In this document: piece after piece, positions 11,701 to 22,435 of the stretch | Numbering within the stretch: position 1 is the first letter of the stretch | Layout: each line of letters begins with the position of its first letter | DNA from: Acanthococcus lagerstroemiae | Taxonomy: Eukaryota > Arthropoda > Insecta > Hemiptera > Eriococcidae | NCBI GenBank assembly: GCA_031841125.1 | Contig: CM063106.1 | Coordinates: 32,918,001-32,982,000, forward strand | DNA: 64,000 nucleotides | Direction: 5' to 3' | Position numbers and translations under genes: made by a program | The notes under the pieces: model-generated | The model's database searches: none | Told to the model about the DNA's origin: nothing | What the model saw: the letters and a program-made list of their open reading frames with translations, nothing else

Positions 11701-14700
11701 TTTAGTATTTGTTGATTATTTTCTTATTTTCATCAAGTATTGTCTGGCCTAAGTTAAGGTTATTTGCTTTTTACTTTATTTGTTTATCACTTCTACGAAT
11801 TATTTTTCTTCAAATATTGTTTGGCCATAGTTATAAGTTGGTTTGCTGCTTATTCCATTGTGTGCTTCTTATGTCATTTATGTATCCATCTTTTTTTTTT
11901 CTCTTCATTTTTGTTATTTTATTATTTCTCTTCTCGTATTGTTTGATTCAGCACATTATTTTATTCTTTGTATTTCATTTACTTATTTTTTATTATTGTT
12001 TCTGTTTTTAGTTTATTATTTTCACTTCAAGTATTGTTTGCCGTAGTTTTCTTTTGTTTTTTATCCTATTCTGTTATATTTCATGCATGATTATTATTAT
12101 TATTATTTTTAATTTTCGCGCGTTCGAAATTTAGCCATAACTCTGCAAAAGTTAATCGTTTTAGGCATACTTGTTAAAGCGCACAATTTTTTAATTTCTG
12201 TAGCTCCTTCAGTTTTTGAGATAGGCAAGAGACAGTGATTACAATTGAGTGTGTCACGGCAAAAAGGGCACATATGGACTATGTACCCTTTTTGAGGTGA
12301 CTTCGGATTCGGAATCTACGGACTTTCTGTGGTCCGATGCAATTTACCCCACCTTCCCAGCTCGGTTTGTTATCAACAGAGATGCTCGACAATGACGTGA
12401 AAGAACGGCCGGTATCATAGACACTTGTGCTAAAACTAACAAAAATGAAATTTTTCAGAATAGCGTTTCGAAAATTTCGTTAACTTATACCAGTTAGCTC
12501 AGTCAAAATGCGCTCTCTAACGGGTCTAAATTAGTTATCAGCTGTTTTGTGTATGCTTACACATTTAGCTACAAATATACTTTACTTAACTTAGCTTTGA
12601 CAAAAATGATAGTCAGCACAAATGTCCATGAGATCATCGATATATACTCGACTCGTATATTCATGTTTCTTGTCTTCTATTTTATTTTTGAAATATCTTG
12701 TTGCATTTATTTCTCGTTTTTTCGTCTTCTTACAGCGTTAAAAAAAAAATTCGCTACAAAAAAGGCGCATAACTCACCAAATACAAACAGGAAAATATAT
12801 GCGAAGGAGTCATTGTTTCATTGCAACTTCATGATTTTTCAGAAAGTGAAAGCGTAAAGTTCCGAATCAAACAACAAGTATTTTACGCCAATATAGTGGT
12901 AACACTAAAAATGTACCCAACTTCAAAGCTGTTTTTCTGAAAACGTCGTTTCGTTGCACGTGCCTTTTTTGCCGCGACATACTCAATTTATGTTTCCCTT
13001 CAAAGCAGCTGTGGTTCATAGACAGTTTTCTGGCTTAATAAGCAGGCAGGAAGCGATAGTATTCGACAAGGGGAACAAAAACCGTTTTGTACATGTATGG
13101 CCTGTATTCAAGATTGAAAGAGCTACAAGTCTTCAAGTTTGAAGAATAGCAAACTTTCGTTGCGATTCTGTTCACTTATTTTAATTCAGATCAAAAAAAA
13201 TCTTTTTTTGAAATAATCGATGAATGAACATCACAGGGTAAGAGAGATTTACCGAACTGAATTGTCTACCTTTCATATCTCCTCTCGGTCATCGTTGTTG
13301 TCCATCTTTCACTCGTCGATCTTCCTATATGTCTAGCGTATTTGAATTTCAGTTTTTTGACTTTATATCCAAAGTCTATCATTTTAGTTCGCTCTCAAGT
13401 GTCGACGTTCTCGACTCTATTTTATTTATTTATTGAGGATGCTTCTTTCCACTACTCTTTGGGTGACTCAGGGGCCATCAATTTGAGAATTCTAATAATA
13501 AAATTTGGTTATTAGTGTCCATTTTGGAGTGTGAGTGAACTTGGTTATATTCCTTTTGTAGGGTGTGCCAATTCACTTTTCCTTCTGCTGTATTCCAGAG
13601 CGCTTTCGGCTGTTATGCCATCATCAGTGGAGTACCCTAAATGAGACTTGTCTCTTGTGGTCCTGTAGTTATAGTCGAGGGTAGTACCGTATGGTGAGCC
13701 TGTTTAGTCTTGCGTTCCTATTGGTTGTCTGTTATTGGTTGTCTGTGAATATGCAGTCTGTCCAATCAGTGGTTATCGTTATTGGTTGTGTGCTCTGATT
13801 GGTTGTCTGTGGTTGTGCAGTCTGTCCAATCCGTGGGTGTTATGTTATTAGTTGGAATAAGTTCTCACTTTGGAAGTTAGTTGTTGTATTTATTAGGTTG
13901 TTTTGTTTTGTTTTTGCCTTTATTATTTCTAGTTGTTCTTTTAATTTTCTTTTTCTTGTGTTGTTTTCTGTGTGTAGGATTTTGTACTTTTCTGTCAATT
14001 TGTCATTGTTGTGTCCCTGGTCATTGCAGTGTTTTCCAAACAGTGATTTGTCATCATTTAGCTTCTGGGATTTTTCGTGTTCTTTGATTCTGGTTGTGAA
14101 TTTTCTGCCTGTTTCTCCAATGTAGGTCATGTCACAACTCCACTGATGATGGCATAACAGCCGAAAGCGCTCTGGAATACAGCAGAAGGAAAAGTGAATT
14201 GGCACACCCTACGAAAGGAAAATAAAATTTGGGTTTCATTTTTGAATGGCACAGCTTATTTCTGTAGCTCCTTCAATTCTTGAGATAGGCAACGACTGGG
14301 AATAATAATTTTTGTTCCATTTTCAGCGTAAATTTGCTGCTATCCTTCAAACCAGGTCGTATCTTTTTCTGTAGTTAGAACAACTGTCCTCTACTATTAC
14401 CTGCTGGTACCATTTCTCTGTCTATCTTTAGTCGTGAGAAGAAGAAAAAAATCCAGACAGAAAACTTTTTAAAATTTGACCATAACTCATCCTCTTGAAA
14501 AGTAAGAGTATACAAACTTATCTACATATTGTCGGGGTAGGTTGCCTACTTACCAGGTGGAAGGGAGAGTCATTGCAAAAGAGACACCCTATATAACTCG
14601 TTGGCCGTGAAAGCTATTAGCTATATTTACAATATACGAATAGAAAGACATGCTTCCATGTATTTAATTTTAAAAAAGATATAATATAAAGTAGCCCTCT

Positions 14701-15177
14701 CTATTTCTAATATAATGTGAAAAATTGAATTTCATCTTTTCTTGTAGCAGTTCTGAATTAAATGAAACCGTGGAAAATGAAAAGCCACAGAGCAAACCAC
14801 AAAGCATCGTTTGTACATTTTCAATTTCATATGAAAACCGAGAGACGTTGGGTATCATACGGAGAGGTGTTTTTACATTCAGCGACTTCTTAGGTATGGC
14901 AGACACGTAAACTACTCACTGGAGTTTCTGAAAATATTATCTCTCACTGTATACCGCGCACAGAGATTTTCGTTCTCCCGTTGTTTTTTTTTTTTCAACT
15001 AAACCTGCGAGTTAATGAGCTATGTGATTTGAATTTTCAGGAAATATTGGCGGTATCTTGGGTTTATTCTTGGGATTCAGCTTGATTAGTTTGGTCGAAA
15101 TTATGTATTTTATGTGTTTTAAGCCACTGATGAAGAATCGAAGGTCTTCATCAAATACAGTCAACAACATCGAATGA
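8541..15177 (+). CDS. Pickpocket-like DEG/ENaC sodium channel subunit (C-terminal ~325 residues, six exons)
   Basis: Six exons with matching intron phases: 8541-8760, 8880-9150, 9493-9552, 10679-10823, 14748-14893 and 15041-15177 (stop TGA at 15175). The spliced protein shows family features in order: a WYPQKGY segment, VLVHSPADMP, a Cys-rich domain (CHLECESN, HCGCVAFYHP, TPVCG, ACNCLPACSTLSY), then DFLGNIGGILGLFLGFS leading into TM2. The Gly-x-Ser in that last segment fits the DEG/ENaC selectivity filter. Such channels are trimeric plasma-membrane Na+ channels, often sensory in insects. Every intron begins GT and ends AG. The N-terminus with TM1 is not found; usual family length is about 450-600 residues. 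The 3.9-kb intron between exons 4 and 5 is loaded with transposon debris. No in-frame stop interrupts the exons, so the gene may be functional if its 5' part lies upstream. Confidence 0.85.
8880..9150 (+). CDS. DEG/ENaC exon 2 of 6 (HSPADMP and first cysteine block)
   Basis: Starts after ATTGTTCAG and ends at CATCCTA|GTACGT (phase 1). It encodes the family hallmark VLVHSPADMP, then residues leading to a YFNLYTQTNCHLECESN stretch and HCGCVAFYHP. This is the start of the conserved disulfide-rich finger/thumb region of the extracellular domain. The open frame continues past the donor for 26 codons, but the family consensus stops matching exactly at the splice site. Confidence 0.85.
9493..9552 (+). 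CDS. DEG/ENaC exon 3 of 6 (TPVCG microexon)
   Basis: A 60-base exon between TTTTGGACAG and the donor GTACGA. In the phase set by exon 2 it reads SLLTPVCGSVKMDCIEDSL. This matches the short Cys-Gly...Cys segment that always follows the CGCV.F motif in pickpocket proteins. Phase 1 at both ends agrees with its neighbours. It is too short to be seen as an open frame and was found by following the family consensus. Confidence 0.8.
10125..10335. repeat. (AAT)n microsatellite and short imperfect tandem repeat in intron
   Basis: An AAT microsatellite at about 10128-10151 is followed by an imperfect repeat of ~50 bp built on 'CTGCGAG.A..AC...CTTGTA.CAG' (10198-10310). It lies in the intron between DEG/ENaC exons 3 and 4. 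Confidence 0.5.
10679..10823 (+). CDS. DEG/ENaC exon 4 of 6 (CNCLPAC block)
   Basis: Begins after TTTTTTCAG and ends AATAG|GTAATA (phase 2). It encodes APACNCLPACSTLSYASS, the conserved C.CLP.C..L.Y motif of the thumb just before the wrist region, followed by a Pro-rich linker. The intron phase from exon 3 joins without a break. Confidence 0.85.
10855..11482 (-). pseudogene. LINE reverse-transcriptase C-terminal fragment
   Basis: Read on the minus strand with frameshifts and a stop, this matches the region downstream of the RT domain in insect endonuclease-RT LINEs: a PTLTYGTQTRALTK segment, an ..MERLRAIRKQWRE.. Gln/Met block, then a degenerate W.GH......W segment near 11150-11050, and WRWLPNWGT-like residues near 10900. 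There are several frame changes within 600 bp and no RT catalytic core. It lies antisense in the DEG/ENaC intron and is a dead fragment. Confidence 0.65.
11590..12075. repeat. T-rich degenerate tandem repeat
   Basis: Pyrimidine-rich DNA with recurring pieces like TTCAAGTATTGTTTGGCCAT followed by 'AGTT..GTTTGCTGCTTATT' (near 11610, 11735, 11810 and 12025). The hydrophobic open frames on the plus strand here reflect T-rich codons and do not look like membrane proteins. Confidence 0.5.
12120..13240. other. Intronic DNA with a dispersed repeat at its start
   Basis: 12120-12260 contains 'GCCATAACTCTGCAAAAG' and 'TTTCTGTAGCTCCTTCAGTT'. The same pieces reappear at 14259-14291 and near 14468, so this is a dispersed repeat family. 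The remainder shows no recognisable gene. Confidence 0.4.
13255..13425 (-). pseudogene. Short LINE RT-tail fragment
   Basis: On the minus strand one frame reads a KLKFKYARHIGRSTSERW-type stretch, matching the 'KLKW.WAGH..R....RW' motif downstream of RT in insect LINEs. Only about 50 codons are recognisable, so it is a scrap that cannot be assigned to a clade. Confidence 0.45.
13509..14220 (-). mobile_element. Internally deleted Penelope-like element with target-site duplication
   Basis: Bases 13509-~14131 match the 3' part of the full-length element at 31532. The sequence then jumps directly to that element's opposite end, losing about 1.4 kb including the RT. It is flanked by a 12-bp direct repeat AATAAAATTTGG (13497-13508 and 14221-14232), so it was inserted here independently. 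A minus-strand frame (13840-14205) fuses terminal-repeat codons to the GIY-YIG tail (MTYIGETGR..) and is probably not functional. Both ends keep the inverted terminal repeat with hammerhead-like motifs (13591-13634 minus, 14136-14179 plus), both with an intact CTGATGA core. Confidence 0.85.
14235..14620. repeat. Dispersed repeat, second copy
   Basis: Shares TTTCTGTAGCTCCTTCA.TT (14259) and a 'CCATAACTC' block with 12120-12260, followed by a segment ending 'GAGACACCCTATATAAC'. It flanks the deleted Penelope-like element on the right. Family unknown. Confidence 0.4.
14748..14893 (+). CDS. DEG/ENaC exon 5 of 6 (wrist, pre-TM2)
   Basis: Begins after TTTTCTTGTAG and ends GACTTCTTAG|GTATGG (phase 1). 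It carries the strand before TM2 and ends in VFTFSDFL, the pre-TM2 segment that in relatives reads (T)DFL.N.GG. A second possible acceptor three bases downstream would remove one Ser. Confidence 0.8.
15041..15177 (+). CDS. DEG/ENaC exon 6 of 6 (TM2 and C-terminus)
   Basis: Follows a TTTTCAG acceptor and reads (G)NIGGILGLFLGFSLISLV.., a hydrophobic TM2 helix with the Gly-Phe-Ser filter position, then a short basic cytoplasmic tail of about 18 residues ending in IE and TGA. The Leu-Val-Glu after the filter and the following aromatic residues are typical of pickpocket TM2. Confidence 0.9.
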
Positions 15178-16886
15178 AACTTACCGTTGCTTAATTTTAA
15201 CCGAAAGCAAATTCATTTCATTGGAGTCTTTTCTATTTTCTTTTACTGACTCGCAATACAGTAATATGTACTTTCAAAAGTTTATTTTACGAAAAACACT
15301 TCAAAGTAAAGCTGTGTAGAGTTTAGACCCTTTCGTACAATAATTAGAAACGCTTGAGATTCAATTCTGTCCGACAGGTCTAAATAAATGAGTAGTTTAC
15401 TCGTGAACTTCTGCGGAGGGTGCTCGGAATTCATGACAGAAATACAAAGCTACAACGTACTAAGTTTCTCTGCTGGAATAAAGGTAAATAAATAAGTTAT
15501 AAAACTTGCACATAGTTTTTTGTAAGTTTCATCTGAGACGCAGATTTGCGACTGTGACGGTAGCACGCTGAGACATGACAGGCCTATAATTTGAACAAAC
15601 AAGTACCAGCACGAACTCGTGAGATTTTACGATGTTTTTACAGAGGTCAGAGCAAAATTAACTGCATTTTCTTTTTTTTCTTTTTTTTTATAGGAAAAAC
15701 AGAGAGAAACATTATCCTTGATTGGTGGGATGCAGTATCGCGTGACAGGCTGGCCTTAGTGTACCAGCTAAGACAAAAATGTCTTATCTTACATCCTTTT
15801 ACATCAGAACTTGTTTACTTATTCGAAAGAAAAATGTTAAGACTCTAATTTACTGCGCAATTTCTTGAAGAAAAAAAAAAGAGTATTTGTCGAAGTTGTC
15901 TAATGGAAATTTGAACGTTTTCCATGCGAGACAATGTGAACTTGACCGTTTCAATCACCGACGTTACCGTATCAGCTTTCTTTTCGATTATTTATAGGCG
16001 GCCATAACTGTAAAGATTAAGAACCAGAACAGAGAATTATAATCTGGAACCGGGGTCCTTTAATGCATCTTTAACCTTTCACAAAAGAACGGGAAATATA
16101 ACCCCTTTTTTCTAACATATATACATCAGTGTATAAACGCATGAGATAATTTCTATCCCCTCTTCTGATCACAAAGGCGGATCGATGATGAATAGAAACA
16201 CTTTCTTTCAAAAGGAGAAGGGGGTGGAGCTGTACACTATTAACTTCCGAATAGCGGTTCCGAAGTCCAATTTTCAGACTCCAAATGGAGAGAACTGACT
16301 GGAAGTCGAAAATAATAAAGAAGTAGGTGTCGTACCTAAAGAGCATTAATTTTAAATCACTGATTTTGAATATTTCATCAGATTTTGGATCCGGCTCGGA
16401 TTTGAGCCTCAACATCCAAATGTCAAACATAAGATTAGGATTTTGAAAGCTATAATTGGACTTGGACTCTAAAAACCTACTTATTGCTTAGATCCTTGAA
16501 ACAAGCGATACGAAACATCTTGTTATTTTGATACTTTATTCTATTTTCCAAATCAAGTCAATTTTTCGGGCTCAATAATGAAGTATTGATTATGGGAACT
16601 CAAATTAAAGTTAAATAAAAAATTTTATGTGATATTCGGAATTCCCGTATTTTGATAACAAGATTATTCAATAAATTTTGCTCACTTTTGAAGTTGGGAT
16701 TTGCCGAAATCATCAGCTGTATAAACTCCAAAGGTTTTCTGTTTGATTAAATTTAATCATTTTTGTCAGTTTCAGTTGGGTCGGGTATAAATGTGACTCT
16801 GTCGTTCTTTAGGTTTGCACTCATTGCATTCAGATAAACTTAGACTAAAAAATACTTAAATTGTGCTGCCTCCTTTCTTTTTTTAG
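15178..16886. other. 3' flank of the channel gene
   Basis: Probably begins with the DEG/ENaC 3' UTR, though no strong polyadenylation signal stands out right after the stop. An AG acceptor near 15692 precedes a 50-codon open frame (to 15848) that matches no family I recognise. 16070-16430 shows nothing identifiable. Confidence 0.35.
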
Positions 16887-16999
16887 GAAAACCTTATGTA
16901 GACAGTTGCAAGTCCTGTCACAGCCCATCCTGCCCCAATGCCGGGGCTCGCTTTTCACAGTTAGATGATGTAGACAAATCTAATGATAATTATGAATGA
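16887..16999 (+). CDS. Candidate unassigned terminal exon, Cys-rich
   Basis: A pyrimidine-rich acceptor (CTTTCTTTTTTTAG) is followed by a 36-codon frame with four Cys (SCKSCHSPSCPN) and an acidic end, stop TGA at 16997. AATAAA lies 30 bases further on (17029-17034). Its acceptor phase (two bases completing a codon) is the same as that of the last DEG/ENaC exon, so it could be an alternative last exon, but such a product would lack TM2. It could equally be a chance combination. Confidence 0.25.
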
Positions 17000-18365
17000 T
17001 TACACGTATGTAGTAGTTTGTATAAAACAATAAAATTTTCTAAGCCTATAACTCCTTAAGTATAACTTTTGAGTAAATTATTGTAATAGGCTGCTCTGTA
17101 GAAAATTTTACAAGGAACATTTTTTATTGAGATATTTTTTTCCTAGAATATTATAATTTTGACAAAAATCAAGAAAACCGTATAAAATTCATTTTTCCGT
17201 AGAGCCCTTCGTAAATAATGATGGAAGCTCCCAGTGTAGTGGCGGTGGGTTTTCATCACTAATTATAGACACCTTTCCCAACATCTTTCAGCAGTCAAAC
17301 CTTTTGTGCGAATTTTTTCCAATCAAAATTAGTAATTCGCTTGGGTTACGTGGCTAATATAATCATTCATCAAGCAAATGTGAATATGTAATACTTGGAC
17401 GCGAAAAAAATCGTAGTATCAACGTGCTGCTGCGAAATGCCTTTACAGGAAAACTGCTTTGTTAAAAATGTCCCTGTCACCTCCTCTCTTCTGTGAAGCG
17501 CCCTTTCAGTTTTCAGATTTCCCGGAGCGCCCTAAAAAGCCAGTCCGTGTGTGTCTTGGTCGCACTTTGTTACTCGAAGATTTGGTTGCTTTTGACTGTC
17601 ATTGATCGTTTCTATATCTTTATTTTGACAAGTTTTATTCAGGTTGTTATAACTGGTTGATCCTCTTCAAATTTAGTCAAAATTTACTATCCCTAGTTGA
17701 TTTAGGTCAGTTATGGTCGATTTCAGTCGTTCTTAGTCATGGAGCCGAATGTTGGGTGGGTCCTGGACGGAGCATAGAACCAACCCATCTAAAGGCGAGG
17801 AAGTAGGAGAGCCGAAACAGCTGCACGAACTAAGTGAACATCGGATCCACCAGTTCTTTGGTACATTGTCAGGCGAAGTGGAGAAAATCTATAAAAAACG
17901 GTCTCTGGACAATTCATCTCCCACAATTCGTGCGTTACAATTCATCTCCGCAATTTGTACCCGCGTCAAATTCACCCCGAGGACAATTCATCTCAAAAAA
18001 ATTAAAAATTTTAATCGGTATTATACAGTTTCACAAATTAAAAAGAACACGATTCCAAGTAACTAATGTTCAGTTATTTGCTCTTGGGTGACGAGGGGGG
18101 AGTATTTATGAGGAGAAGCATTTTTATTTTATTTTCTAGAATTCTGAGTTACCTACCGCTGAAGAATTCTACAGAACAGTAATTTTGTTATTTAACCAAG
18201 GGATTCATACTGAGCGAAAAGAGCCTTCTAAAGAGAATTTTGAACTTGAACATTGACAGGAGCTGAGAAAAACAGAAAGCCATTTAATTCGATCAGTACT
18301 ACGTGTGCTCTTAATACATTCTTTGTTCACCCGATATTTTATATGTAATCACGTTGAAGAAATGG
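17000..18365. other. Unrecognised stretch with a short repeated motif
   Basis: 17730-17910 has an open frame rich in charged residues that I do not recognise. ACAATTCATCTC recurs three times between 17908 and 18000 with spacing of about 33-45 bases, which suggests the end of an unidentified element. No gene is supported. Confidence 0.35.
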
Positions 18366-19377
18366 ATCGAGGAATTCTGCCTGCAAAATCGCGAGTTGGG
18401 TGAATGCAGATATTTTTCTTGAACGGTTGAAATTTTTCATAAGCCACATTCGACCAACACCAACCAGAAAAGCGCTTTTAATTTTGGATAATCACGAAGC
18501 CCATTGCTCAATACACGTCGCGGAATATGCCAAGGAGAAGAATGTCGTTATTCTGTCTCTACCTCTTTACACGTCGCACCGAGTTCAGCCATTAGATGTG
18601 GGTGTATTCAGTTCGTTTGAAAGACGATTCGAAAAAATGGTCGCCAAGTGGCAAAAAGATAATCCTGGTCACGTGATAACGTTGTATGAAATCGGAGAAT
18701 TTTTTACTCCTGCGTACCTCTTTGCTGCCATGCCAACTGTACCAGTGCCACCTACTCCAGGGCAATCTAGTAACCTGGCAAATGCTGAAATCGATGAAAG
18801 TTTGACAGAATCGGAAAATGAAGACGACCCAGGTTACCCAGATGACAGCCCTCTCGCCGAAAGGTTGCCACCTACTCCACCATCGCATACAGCCCAGAAG
18901 ATAAATTCGACCGATTCCGAAAAGTGTAACCATAACTAATAATCAGCGAACTAATCGATCACAGCGGTCCAAAATTTGGACAGCTACCTTGGTTAAAAAT
19001 AGAATCAAAGCGAATTATGTGAAAAAATTCCAACTAGAAGAAGAAAAAAAAGAAAAAAGGACGATGGCAGAAGAGAGAGCAGAAAATAAGAAGAAAGAGG
19101 CTGAAGAGAATGCAGAAAAGAAGAATAAAACTGTCAAAAGGAAGGCAGAAGACAGGGGGAATAAAGTAGAAAAAAGTTGCTGAGAAAACAGGAACAAAAA
19201 AGCTGTGAAACAAAAGCTGATATTTCCGAAACCGGCCAAAAAGCTAATTTGTTCGTTGATGGTTTCAAGCAGCCGCAAAGTTTGGTTACAATGCAATATT
19301 CGTCAAAATTGGGCTCACCAAGCATGTATTGCTTATTCAGGAGTAGGTTTTATGTCTGCGATTTTTGTGTGGCCTAA
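18366..19377 (+). pseudogene. pogo/Tigger-type transposase remnant with PHD-like finger
   Basis: The longest open part (18400-18939) carries the second half of a DDE_1 catalytic domain: LLILDNHEAH (second Asp), then SHRVQPLDVGVF (third Asp, 35 residues later) and an ITLYEIGEFF helix, as in pogo-like Tc1/mariner-superfamily transposases. The first catalytic Asp and the DNA-binding N-terminus are missing; codons upstream to 18366 still match the 'GS...SGW.N.DIFL' approach. After a stop the sequence continues through a Lys/Glu-rich coiled region (18989-19180). It then shows a PHD-like finger, VWLQCN.RQNWAHQAC, and YVCDFCVA in a shifted frame, ending at 19377. Stops and at least two frameshifts make it non-functional. 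Confidence 0.8.
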
Positions 19378-19399
19378 ATTCGTGTGCTAAGATGTTTTT

Positions 19400-21710
19400 G
19401 TGAAGCATACTTACAATTTTTTATTTCTAAGTGAACTTACAGTCATTTTATGTCGAAATAAATTTATTTCAGGGTCGTAGAGTATTTTTTAACCTTCAGA
19501 TCGAACGTTTTTTGACGTGGCTCTTTTTGCCCAACTGGATGGTTCCTTTTGCCCAGTCAATTTTTTAAAAGTAAAAAAAAAAACACCTTCGGAAAAATCA
19601 AATTTTAGCCGTCTTGAAGTATTTTAATTTGGATGTTAATACACCATTCTGTAGCTGAAAGTATGGCCTGTTCAAGGGTGTATTCAGATTTGAAGTTAAT
19701 CCAAAAGAAAAAATTTTACAGTCATTTCCGCAAAAGTGGTTTCACTTGCCCTAACTTCCCCTACAGAAACGAAAACTAGACAAATTTCGCTTCAATAGGA
19801 AAAAGAACCATCACTCTAACTGTAGGTAAGAAATCATTTCTGTTCTAATTTTTGCGTTTTTAGAATTTTTTAGTACAGAATCACGTTAAGTAATTTAAAG
19901 AAAAAAAGTTTGTATCATTTTTTTCCTCTTTTGCAAAGTGAGACCAGACTGAATCTTTGCCAAACAGCAGCATTGCCATGTATTTTTGAATATTCTAAAC
20001 TTTTAGGGGAGAGAAGATGCTACTCCTTAATATTATGTTAGATTGTGGAAAATTAAATTTTTTGGCATTGTGGTGTATACTAGACATGGAGCATTGAAAT
20101 TGTATGCACATATGAACAGTGTTGCCAAATTACAAAAATCAACAAAACATGGCATTTGTATACAGTTTAATTAAAAATAAAAGCGATAGGACTTTTACCC
20201 CATAGCGGACTGTTGCCCCACCCTCCCCTACCTCAATTTAAATATAATTATTAAGAAGTTAATTACTTACTTTGGAAACTTTTGCATGTCATAATTAACT
20301 AAAGCGATGATTATTGATTTTTAATTCACTTTATCACTTCTATTTCCAGGATTAAAATGCACTAAATGACGCGATTTGAAACGCAAAATGTGCTAAGTGC
20401 TTTGAGGCCTAATTGTACTTAGTACAATAATTATCGCGCAAAATGTGCTAAGTGCATACACTGTCAAAGTTACAGCCACAATGCATAGTATAGGTTACTT
20501 TTTAAGAATTTTTTCCTGTGATATCATATTCCTGAGACTATCTCAGCAGGCATCGACCTACGCTCGTTATGCAGAGCGAGATGCTCAGGCGAGAATACTA
20601 CCTACAATCTCAGGTGAGTGGCCTCACGTAGCAGAGTGGTCCGTATTCAGGATATAGAGTAGGAAGGCTCCGAGGCGGAGGTCCCCTAACCCCCGCACAA
20701 GTGTGGCCAGGGTGGATTAGCGGCGTACACTGGCTGACGAGGCAGTGTGATTTGCACCCAAGTCACGAGACAGATCATGAGGTCGTACTTCACAGTTTTG
20801 CATATCTCGCTAGATTTCGTATCATGGCACTCAAACGTGATTATTTTCTTATAATTCCAGGTGTTCCAGTTGGCAGATGCGCTAATGATCTGACCCTGGC
20901 GCCTACAAGTTTTCCTTTGTATATTATATCAAAATTCATAACTTACCCCATACCAGCCTGTCGACTTAGGTACTTCTTCCTTTTCTCTTCTCGCTCTCTC
21001 TTTTTTTTTTTTTTTTAAATTGCAAAGTTGTATTTCTCTTTCCTGCAGAGGAGACGCATACAAAGTACAAACATTGGAAAATTTATATCAAGCGAAAAAA
21101 AATTTCATATGAAATATTCCAAAGTTCCTCCCGTACTCCGTCCTCCAGAAAAAGTGGATTGAAATTTTGATAACTTTTAAAAAATGGAAAAATATCGTCA
21201 AAGAGGTGTACTGTACAGTTAAATTTGAATACGAAGTCAACATCATCATTCACCTCGCCTCGCTTTTCAATAATAACTGCGTTTTGACAGCGGCCCCTGT
21301 AAGCCGTGCAGATTTTTCCGCCACATGTTTCGCATTTTGCATTTTCAATTTTGTAAAATTTAAAACGGCTTAACGAATGCAGAGAGGCCTGAAATAGGAC
21401 AGCCGCCAATGACAGCACGCAGTCGAGCGTCTATACGCAAAAATGAATAAATTCGAGGAATCCGCAGGTGGTTAGATTCGTCGTGATATCCCACCGCAGG
21501 ATGGCAGGAAAATAATGTAAAACATCGTGGATAACGGGCTATATGGTTGTGCCCGGCGGCAGTTGGAAAAACAATTTTCTAAAAGTGCCCGATTCGGAAT
21601 ACCTTTCTGTCTGATTAAATACCGCCGCAGAACAATAATTTTCCAACCCCAAAAAGTTTTTTTCCAGTTCCAGCCACTCATTCGTGTACAGATTTCTGAT
21701 GCATACAGTC

Positions 21711-21742
<32 letters not shown>

Positions 21743-21895
21743 TTTCGCGTACACGTGAAAATCCCTTGATAAAAAAAAAAACATAATCATATCACGCGAT
21801 ATATACGAAACAGAACCACTTTTGTCTATTTTTTCATTTATTTTCTTGTAGAATGAGAAAACGAATAAAGGAAAGTTATTCGCCCGGAGTGACAT
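19400..21895. other. Non-coding stretch before the duplicated block
   Basis: Mostly AT-rich and unrecognised. 20540-20760 is locally GC-richer and contains a perfect Pol III box A-like TAGCAGAGTGG (20629-20639) without a convincing box B. A possible small exon (AG 20862 to GT near 20970) could not be tied to a gene. A microsatellite is listed separately. Confidence 0.35.
21711..21742. repeat. (AT)n-(AG)n microsatellite
   Basis: A pure AT run passes directly into a pure AG run, about 150 bp before the left edge of the tandem duplication. Confidence 0.9.
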
Positions 21896-22435
21896 TCAGC
21901 AAATGTCTAAATTTTATTCTCCAATAAAAAGTAAAGACGTATTTGTTTAAAAGATAAACAGGCTTTCAAATTTACTCTCTATAAAGTTTATTTACGCAGT
22001 ATTCCTGTTTTTATTCTTATCAAAAGATCTTGCTCGTGTAGTGGTGCAAGCATTCGCGAAACGTATTTCACGAACAAACACATTTTCGAGAAATACCATC
22101 TCTCTCGAATTTCTTAATAAGCGAATCAAGATTCTGTAAATTGTCCGGCGTATAACATTCTGTAAATGGATGTCGAGAAAATTTCGAATTTTTCGCAACG
22201 AAATTTATAGTTTGCGGTTCTCTTTCGGGGCTATCGAGTTTAGTTGCTATACTCGGCTTCGCAATTCGACTTAATATTTATTTAAATAAACGTGACTTCA
22301 TTTGAAATGAAACGAAAGTCCTTTCTTTCTTACGTTCATCTTCCATGGAACTTCATCTAGAAAGATGAAGTCTATGGAAAATAATATTGATTTTGAGACG
22401 AGGTGAATAATAAATAGGTGGTTTCGTGGAGCGTA

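Noticed and set aside
11709..12046. Hydrophobic plus-strand frames resembling membrane proteins
   Set aside because: They lie in T-rich degenerate repeats; the Phe/Leu/Ile content follows from TTT-rich codons, and three overlapping frames show it at once.
20629..20700. Pol III box A-like TAGCAGAGTGG, possible tRNA-derived SINE
   Set aside because: No box B (GGTTCGANTCC-like) at a suitable distance and no tRNA fold could be drawn.
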